From Bacillota bacterium (GTDB taxonomy: Bacteria > Bacillota > Bacilli > Paenibacillales > NBRC-103111): 64,000 nucleotides of DNA. The notes beneath the pieces are model-generated. The model saw only the letters and a program-made list of their open reading frames with translations. It was not told where the DNA came from and did no database searches. The DNA lies in the NCBI GenBank assembly GCA_023393235.1, contig JAEWMH010000203.1, positions 7,302 through 71,301 of the forward strand, in the 5' to 3' direction. The position numbers and the translations under genes were made by a program. Positions 59,649 to 64,000 of this stretch are shown here, piece after piece (positions within the stretch are counted from its first letter, which is position 1; each line of letters begins with the position of its first letter).

Positions 59649-59677
59649 TTTACATTCAGCTGCGGCTGCGGTAAGAT
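59649..59677 (+). promoter_or_regulatory. Predicted sigma-A promoter for comM
   Basis: TTTACA (59649-59654), a 17-base spacer and TAAGAT (59672-59677). The comM start lies about 95 bases downstream. Confidence 0.5.
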
Positions 59678-59771
59678 AAATTCAAACGGTTATGATGGAA
59701 GCACCTCTTGCCGACTTCTTGCTGACTGTGCCGCACGGCGCAGGTAGGTAAAGTCCCGGGGGTGTTTTTTC

Positions 59772-61334
59772 GTGTACGGAAAATTAATGAGTGCTTGTGT
59801 AGCCGGAATTGACGGTGTGTTGGTGGAGGTGGAGACGGACATTGCCAACGGTCTGCCATTTTTTCAAGTGGTGGGTCTGCCGGACAGCGCCATCCGGGAA
59901 TCTACGGAACGGGTGCGGGCGGCCATCCGCAACAGCGGTTTTACTTACCCTATGGAACGGATAACCGTAAACCTGGCCCCGGCGGATGTGCGCAAGGAGG
60001 GTTCAGCCTTTGACTTGGCCATTGCTGCGGGGATTCTGGAGACCAGCGGGCAAATCCGGTTTGAGGATGCGTCGGATACCCTGTGGATCGGGGAATTGGC
60101 ACTGGACGGCTCCCTGCGACCGGTGTCGGGCGTGCTGTCCATGGTGCATCATGCAGCACAGCAAGGGCTGAAGCGGGTGGTGCTCCCTCAAGAAAATGCC
60201 CGGGAGGCTGCTCTTGTGGGGCTGTTGGAGGTTGTGACGGTAAGGGAGCTGCGTGAATTGGCGGACCCGTTGGTGTTGACTCGCTTATGGGAGGAAACAG
60301 AAAAGGCTGCTGAGCCTTCAAGTGCGGGTAGAACGGCGGACTGCGGCGGTGGACTGCCTTCAGGAGAGGATTACACGGATGTCTGCGGGCAGCATCAAGC
60401 CAAACGCGCCCTGGTTATTGCGGCCTCCGGCAAGCATAATTTGTTGTTCATCGGGCCGCCTGGCACTGGCAAAACCATGCTGATGCGGCGCCTTCCCACC
60501 ATTCTGCCGGACATGGATGATGAGGAGGCACTGGAGGTCACCAAAATTTACAGCGTAGCGGGCAAACTCACTGACCGGGGTCAACTGCTGCGGCTGAGGC
60601 CCTTCCGCTCCCCGCACCATACGGTATCCCCAAGCGGTTTGGCCGGCGGCGGGTCTGTCCCCAAACCTGGTGAAATCAGCCTGGCCCACCATGGCGTACT
60701 GTTTCTCGACGAGCTGCCGGAGTTCAGCCGTTTGTCTCTGGAGGCACTCCGCCAGCCGCTGGAGGACCGCAGGGTCACCATCGGGCGGGCCAGGGCCACC
60801 TATACCTATCCGGCTCATTTTTTGCTGACCGCCTCCATGAATCCGTGCCCCTGCGGGTTCTACGGAACAGAGTCGGACACAGAGGCCTGCACCTGCTCGG
60901 CGCTCAAGGTGGCGCAGTACCGTTCCCGGATATCCGGTCCCATGCTGGACCGGATCGATCTTCACGTGGAGGTGCCCCGGACACCTTACGAGGATTTGGC
61001 CTTTTCCAATGCAGGCGGCCATTTATCTTCACAGGAGATGCGAGAGCAGGTGATGGAAGCTCGGCGCATCCAAGAACAGCGTTATGAGGGTTTGCCTTAC
61101 CGATACAACGGTGAGCTCAGTGGACGGGCGCTGCGCCAATTCTGCCGCCCGGCTCCGGAGGCGGAGGCCCTGCTGGCGTCGGCCTTTCAGGTGATGGGTT
61201 TGAGCGTGCGTGCCCATGACCGTGTGCTTAAGCTGGCCAGAACCATTGCCGATCTGGAAGGGTCCGGGGAGATCCGGCTGAACCATCTGGCCGAAGCGCT
61301 CCAGTACCGAAAGCTGGACAAAAAAAGCGGATGA
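59772..61334 (+). CDS. comM: YifB/ComM family Mg-chelatase-like AAA ATPase
   Basis: Hexameric helicase-like protein that extends branch migration during natural transformation in Gram-negative bacteria (ComM); the Firmicutes role is less clear. An N-terminal Lon-like S5 fold (about 1-160) precedes the AAA domain with Walker A GPPGTGKTMLMRRL (about 223-236), Walker B GVLFLDELPEFSR and MNPCPCGFYG. Length 520, normal. The GTG at 59772 is the start, since family members begin at this distance from GIDG. It is convergent with the next gene, with no gap. Confidence 0.95.
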   Translation: MYGKLMSACVAGIDGVLVEVETDIANGLPFFQVVGLPDSAIRESTERVRAAIRNSGFTYPMERITVNLAPADVRKEGSAFDLAIAAGILETSGQIRFEDASDTLWIGELALDGSLRPVSGVLSMVHHAAQQGLKRVVLPQENAREAALVGLLEVVTVRELRELADPLVLTRLWEETEKAAEPSSAGRTADCGGGLPSGEDYTDVCGQHQAKRALVIAASGKHNLLFIGPPGTGKTMLMRRLPTILPDMDDEEALEVTKIYSVAGKLTDRGQLLRLRPFRSPHHTVSPSGLAGGGSVPKPGEISLAHHGVLFLDELPEFSRLSLEALRQPLEDRRVTIGRARATYTYPAHFLLTASMNPCPCGFYGTESDTEACTCSALKVAQYRSRISGPMLDRIDLHVEVPRTPYEDLAFSNAGGHLSSQEMREQVMEARRIQEQRYEGLPYRYNGELSGRALRQFCRPAPEAEALLASAFQVMGLSVRAHDRVLKLARTIADLEGSGEIRLNHLAEALQYRKLDKKSG

Positions 61335-61733
61335 TCATTCTCCCACCAGCCAGGTTTTGGCCTCCTCCGGGTCGCTGTAATGGCGGATCGTAAAAGAAAA
61401 TCCGGTTTCCTGATTATCGCGGAGGAGCCGCTCCCATTTCCGTTTATTCCCCAAGGACATACCCACCAGTGCCAGACGGAGGATGCGGTTTTGAAGCGCA
61501 TCCAGGTTGCGCAGAAGAGCCTGCAGCACCTGAGGGCTGAGCTTGGTCTTGTACAGATCCACCCAGACCGGAAGCCGCTTGGGCTGGTTCAGCAAAAACT
61601 CCTCCTCCTCCTTTATCAGCCGGAAAAGCGCCTCTTCATTTTCATAAAAGCTGCCGTATTTTAAACAGTGGAGTTCCCCGTTTTTATAAAAATATGGAAA
61701 GATAGAGCCTCCAGGGGATTTAACAAGCGCCAT
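61335..61733 (-). CDS. Unrecognised 132-residue protein, STAS-like pattern
   Basis: The ATG at 61733 follows GGAGG by eight bases. The alternating pattern (RLPVWVDLYKTKLSPQVLQALLRNLDALQNRILRLALVGMSL) suggests an alpha/beta fold of SpoIIAA/STAS type, as seen in short regulatory proteins; the N-terminal part GGSIFPYFYKNGELHCLKYGSFYENEEALFRLI is beta-rich. No catalytic motif seen. The stop is directly next to the comM stop (convergent). Function unknown. Confidence 0.6.
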   Translation of the reverse strand: MALVKSPGGSIFPYFYKNGELHCLKYGSFYENEEALFRLIKEEEEFLLNQPKRLPVWVDLYKTKLSPQVLQALLRNLDALQNRILRLALVGMSLGNKRKWERLLRDNQETGFSFTIRHYSDPEEAKTWLVGE

Positions 61734-61762
61734 GGGACAGACCTCCTTTAGGGAATGGATGA

Positions 61763-62353
61763 CTACCTGCGGATATGGCGGAGAAGCGTGTGGACACGGT
61801 CCTTCCACTTCTTCAAGGGACTTCTGTGGTCCGGCAGCAGTTCCAGTCCGCTTCTTGCTGCAATTTCTTGGACCACGGCATCAATGCTGAGATGGTCAGT
61901 CATAATTTTCTCTTCCGTAATGTGGTGGTTAAATGCATGCAGGCAGCGGTCAATCTGCGCCTTGGCCCAGGTTTCGCCTCTCTGGAGCCGTTTGTTCAAG
62001 CGTTTCTCCAGAGCCGGCCGCTCCGCATATAAGATATAGTGCTGGACCTCAATGCCTTCCCGCCGCAGTCTGCCGATGATTTCATCAAAATAGTGGGGGT
62101 TGGTCACCGTCATCGGTGCAATAATCACCCCATCAAACCTCCCGGCCATATCCTTCAGCATCTCATAATTGAACAGCCGCCACTGGGGATGGTCCTGGAA
62201 ATCCTTCATGCGCAGCCGGCGCGGCATATTCTTAAACAGGAAATAGCCGATGTTCTCAGGGTCATAGACGAATGAACCCGGCAATCTCCGGTTCAATTCG
62301 TACGCGCTGGTCGTTTTGCCGGACCCGAAGGCCCCGTTTATCCATAGAATCAT
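61763..62353 (-). CDS. TmrB-like P-loop protein
   Basis: 196 residues similar in plan to TmrB of B. subtilis (tunicamycin resistance): MILWINGAFGSGKTTSAYEL with Walker A GAFGSGKTT (about 7-15), RLPGSFVYDPENIGYF, HPQWRLFNYEMLKDMAGRFDGVIIAPMTVTNPHYFDEIIGRLR and the C-terminal NLSID-like LSIDAVVQEIAARSGLELLPD. TmrB binds ATP and tunicamycin at the membrane. Many Bacillales have several TmrB-like kinases of unknown substrate, so resistance should not be assumed. Confidence 0.8.
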   Translation of the reverse strand: MILWINGAFGSGKTTSAYELNRRLPGSFVYDPENIGYFLFKNMPRRLRMKDFQDHPQWRLFNYEMLKDMAGRFDGVIIAPMTVTNPHYFDEIIGRLRREGIEVQHYILYAERPALEKRLNKRLQRGETWAKAQIDRCLHAFNHHITEEKIMTDHLSIDAVVQEIAARSGLELLPDHRSPLKKWKDRVHTLLRHIRR

Positions 62354-62438
62354 TGCGGTTTTATGCTCCTTGCCTGTCAAAGTAGAGGTGAGCCAGCTTC
62401 TGTAAGTATACAATGCAGCAGCCGCAGCAGGACACAAA

Positions 62439-62475
62439 AATAAAGCAGCGTTTCCTGTAGGGGAACGCTGCTTGT
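62439..62475 (-). terminator. Rho-independent terminator after yraN
   Basis: On the minus strand AAGCAGCGTTCCCC pairs with GGAAACGCTGCTT around TACA, followed by TATTTTT. Confidence 0.9.
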
Positions 62476-62496
62476 CCTATTCTGGGTTTTCCCCTC

Positions 62497-62922
62497 TTAA
62501 AATGCATGAGGGATATGCTTAATGTCGGCCCGGCCGCCTGTGCCCTCCACCGTCACTGCCACAACATCGAACCGGCAGGGGCGCTCCGTCTGGCGGGTGG
62601 CATGAAGATACACCATGGCTGTTTCCCGGACCTGCCGCTGCTTGCGGGCATCAACCGACTCCAGCGCAGTGCCGAACCGGCCGGAGGCCCGGCGCGTCCG
62701 GACCTCCACAAACACCAGGCGTCCGTCTATCTCGCCGATTAGGTCAATTTCGCCGCTTCTAGCTTTCCAGTTGCGTGCCAGAATTTGTACGCCCAAGCTG
62801 GACAAATAAGCCGAGGCTTGTTCTTCTCCCCATTTTCCAAGAGCCTTGCGGTGATCGGTGGAATGATGGTTCAGACGGCTGTCTTTAAACGGGCGGGCTG
62901 GCTGTTTTTCGTCCCCGGTCAT
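62497..62922 (-). CDS. yraN: YraN/UPF0102 family endonuclease-like protein
   Basis: 141 residues with the PD-(D/E)xK-type core of UPF0102: GKWGEEQASAYLSSLGVQILARNWKARSGEIDLIGEIDGRLVFVEVRTRR (about 29-78), which carries the E, D and ExK residues. The family is present next to rnhB/dprA in many bacteria and is linked to DNA repair or uptake only by context. It overlaps the ylqH-like gene by four bases. Confidence 0.9.
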   Translation of the reverse strand: MTGDEKQPARPFKDSRLNHHSTDHRKALGKWGEEQASAYLSSLGVQILARNWKARSGEIDLIGEIDGRLVFVEVRTRRASGRFGTALESVDARKQRQVRETAMVYLHATRQTERPCRFDVVAVTVEGTGGRADIKHIPHAF

Positions 62923-63224
62923 CCGCCGTTATCCCTCCATTCCCGTGCCTTCTTATCCGACCGGTAAACGAAGGATAGGATCTCCGCCACCAGCTGGTAC
63001 AGCTCACCGGGGATTTCCTGCTCGATATCCAGCTTGGACAATACCTCTACAAGGGAAGAATCCTCCTGGACCGGAACCCCGGCCTCCTTGGCCTTGCCCA
63101 GAATGGCGTCGGCTACATGCCCCTTGCCTTTGGCCACCACTACAGGCGCTTTGTTGGCAGAGGGGGAATATTTCAACGCCACCGCCTTTTTCACGGCGCT
63201 GGCGGGCTGCTCCGGTTGTGTCAT
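62919..63224 (-). CDS. ylqH: FlhB C-terminal-domain-like protein (YlqH type)
   Basis: 101 residues matching only the cytoplasmic switch domain of FlhB: AVALKYSPSANKAPVVVAKGKGHVADAILGKAKEAGVPVQEDSSLVEVLSKLDIEQEIPGELYQLVAEILSFVYR. At the position of the NPTH cleavage motif it has YSPSANKAP, so the self-cleavage residues are absent. Homologues occur upstream of sucC in Bacillus (ylqH). Function unknown; it may substitute for or modulate the FlhB switch (inference). It overlaps its neighbours by four bases on each side. Confidence 0.88.
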   Translation of the reverse strand: MTQPEQPASAVKKAVALKYSPSANKAPVVVAKGKGHVADAILGKAKEAGVPVQEDSSLVEVLSKLDIEQEIPGELYQLVAEILSFVYRSDKKAREWRDNGG

Positions 63225-64000
63225 ATGCGAACGTCAACCCCTTTGTAGGGTGTGGTGTAGTATCGGCTGGCTGCCAATGATGCGGCTGTTGGGCCATGGT
63301 CCCCCGTTTGGCTGTCCGTACCGGGTTCAGCCCCCAGCGTCAGAGGCTCCGGATAAGGGAGCACCTTCATGGATAACAGCTGGTAGCCGATTTTGTCCAG
63401 CCCCTCCCGGATTTCCTCCCGATGCTCCTCCAGAAGCTCCCCGATTTCGGGAAAATCATTGTGGACGCGGAGCGCCACAATCCTGTCCGTCACTTGAACA
63501 TCCACCAGCGTGGTGCCCAAGGTTCGCATGTCCAGATCGAAGACCAGATGGCAGTTTCGGGCGTCCAGCTGGCCGTTTGCGCCTTTGCGGGACTGAATAT
63601 GCACCGCCGCCGTCTGGCTGCCGTTCTGGTTCATAATAGGCAGCATGAGAGTCATATGCGTGAACATCGCATTCCGGTCCGGTGTCAACAGCAGCTGCTG
63701 GCCGGTGACCTGCTGTACCAGCTGCTGCGCCTGCTCGCGGATAGCGGGCGGCGCATCCTCCGCAGCGGACAGCTGCAGCAGGAGGCCCTTCAGCGTGGCA
63801 TTGTCCGCCGCCGCATCCGCCTCCTGCGGCGGCGCAGTGCCTGCCGGCGGCGGTGCCGCTTCGCCGGCGCGGGCGTGGGGCGGCTGCGCATGGGCGCCCT
63901 CATGGGGGCGTGCCAGCTGCAGCTCATGCTGCACGCCCAGTGCCTTTAGCAGCCTGCCCACCCACGGGGCAGGCTCCCGGGCCATGGCGGGGACTTCGCC
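63221..64000 (-). CDS. ylqG: FliK-like protein (YlqG type), C-terminal part
   Basis: The frame is open to the right edge, so the N-terminus is missing. The middle is Ala/Pro/Gln-rich; the C-terminal half has a FliK-like domain: NATLKGLLLQLSAAEDAPPAIREQAQQLVQQVTGQQLLLTPDRNAMFTHMTLMLPIMN and CHLVFDLDMRTLGTTLVDVQVTDRIVALRVHNDF. With the FlhB-like gene just downstream it forms a second FliK/FlhB-type pair outside the flagellar operon, as ylqG-ylqH in B. subtilis. Confidence 0.8.
   Translation of the reverse strand, partial: GEVPAMAREPAPWVGRLLKALGVQHELQLARPHEGAHAQPPHARAGEAAPPPAGTAPPQEADAAADNATLKGLLLQLSAAEDAPPAIREQAQQLVQQVTGQQLLLTPDRNAMFTHMTLMLPIMNQNGSQTAAVHIQSRKGANGQLDARNCHLVFDLDMRTLGTTLVDVQVTDRIVALRVHNDFPEIGELLEEHREEIREGLDKIGYQLLSMKVLPYPEPLTLGAEPGTDSQTGDHGPTAASLAASRYYTTPYKGVDVRI

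Noticed and set aside
1..64000. CRISPR arrays, insertion sequences, prophage genes, rRNA genes
   Set aside because: No transposase, integrase or phage frames and no arrays of direct repeats with unique spacers were seen; the 50-bp repeats have only two units per orientation and diverged, not unique, spacing DNA.

Overview
The window is a Paenibacillaceae-like Firmicutes chromosome segment. It has moderate-to-high GC, strong GGAGG ribosome sites, frequent TTG/GTG starts, and the fla/che-codY-hslVU-topA-sucCD order known from Bacillus subtilis, here read almost entirely on the minus strand. The genus is inferred from gene order and protein style and was not tested by any search.

Layout from left to right (transcription mostly right to left). 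1-10.6 kb holds the 5' part of polC, then proS, rseP, dxr, cdsA, uppS, frr, pyrH, tsf and rpsB, the housekeeping block that follows the flagellar operon in Bacillus. 10.7-42 kb is a very long flagellar and chemotaxis operon running from flgB (promoter end, about 42 kb) through flgC, fliE-F-G-H-I-J, a ylxF/MotE-like gene, fliK, flgD, a TIGR02530-type gene, flgE, flbD, fliL-M-Y, cheY, fliO-P-Q-R, flhB-A-F-G, cheB-A-W-C-D and sigD. It ends in four less familiar genes (a FapA/DUF342 protein, a small hydrophilic protein, a SwrB/DUF6115-like protein and an MltG-like protein). 42-52.6 kb holds codY, hslU, hslV, trmFO, topA, dprA, sucD and sucC. No xerC/codV lies between hslV and trmFO; that space is filled by repeats.

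52.9-62.4 kb is the accessory part, inserted between sucC and the ylqH/ylqG pair relative to Bacillus. It carries a small zinc-ribbon gene and a plus-strand cluster (a 125-residue protein, two translationally coupled glycosyltransferases and an Asp-box beta-propeller protein). Next comes a compact minus-strand unit with a sigma-A-like promoter, a Phe-rich 45-codon ORF, a long hairpin with a T-run, two tandem non-canonical tRNA genes and a 41-residue ArfA/BrfA-like ribosome-rescue ORF. The rest is a DUF2935 gene, comM (yifB), an unrecognised 132-residue gene, a TmrB-like P-loop gene and yraN. 62.9-64 kb holds the FlhB-like (ylqH) and FliK-like (ylqG, cut by the window edge) paralogues.

The main point of interest is the minus-strand unit at about 57.5-58.4 kb. 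A tRNA-Phe(GAA)-like gene with G37 and a second tRNA with the unusual anticodon AUA and discriminator C73 stand one base apart, 32 bases upstream of the rescue-factor-like ORF and downstream of a leader ORF rich in Phe codons. The second unusual structure is a repeat family with an exact 50-bp period, arranged as two units forward and two inverted, found in the same layout at both 1.6 kb and 45.2 kb. All pairing and motif calls were made by eye.
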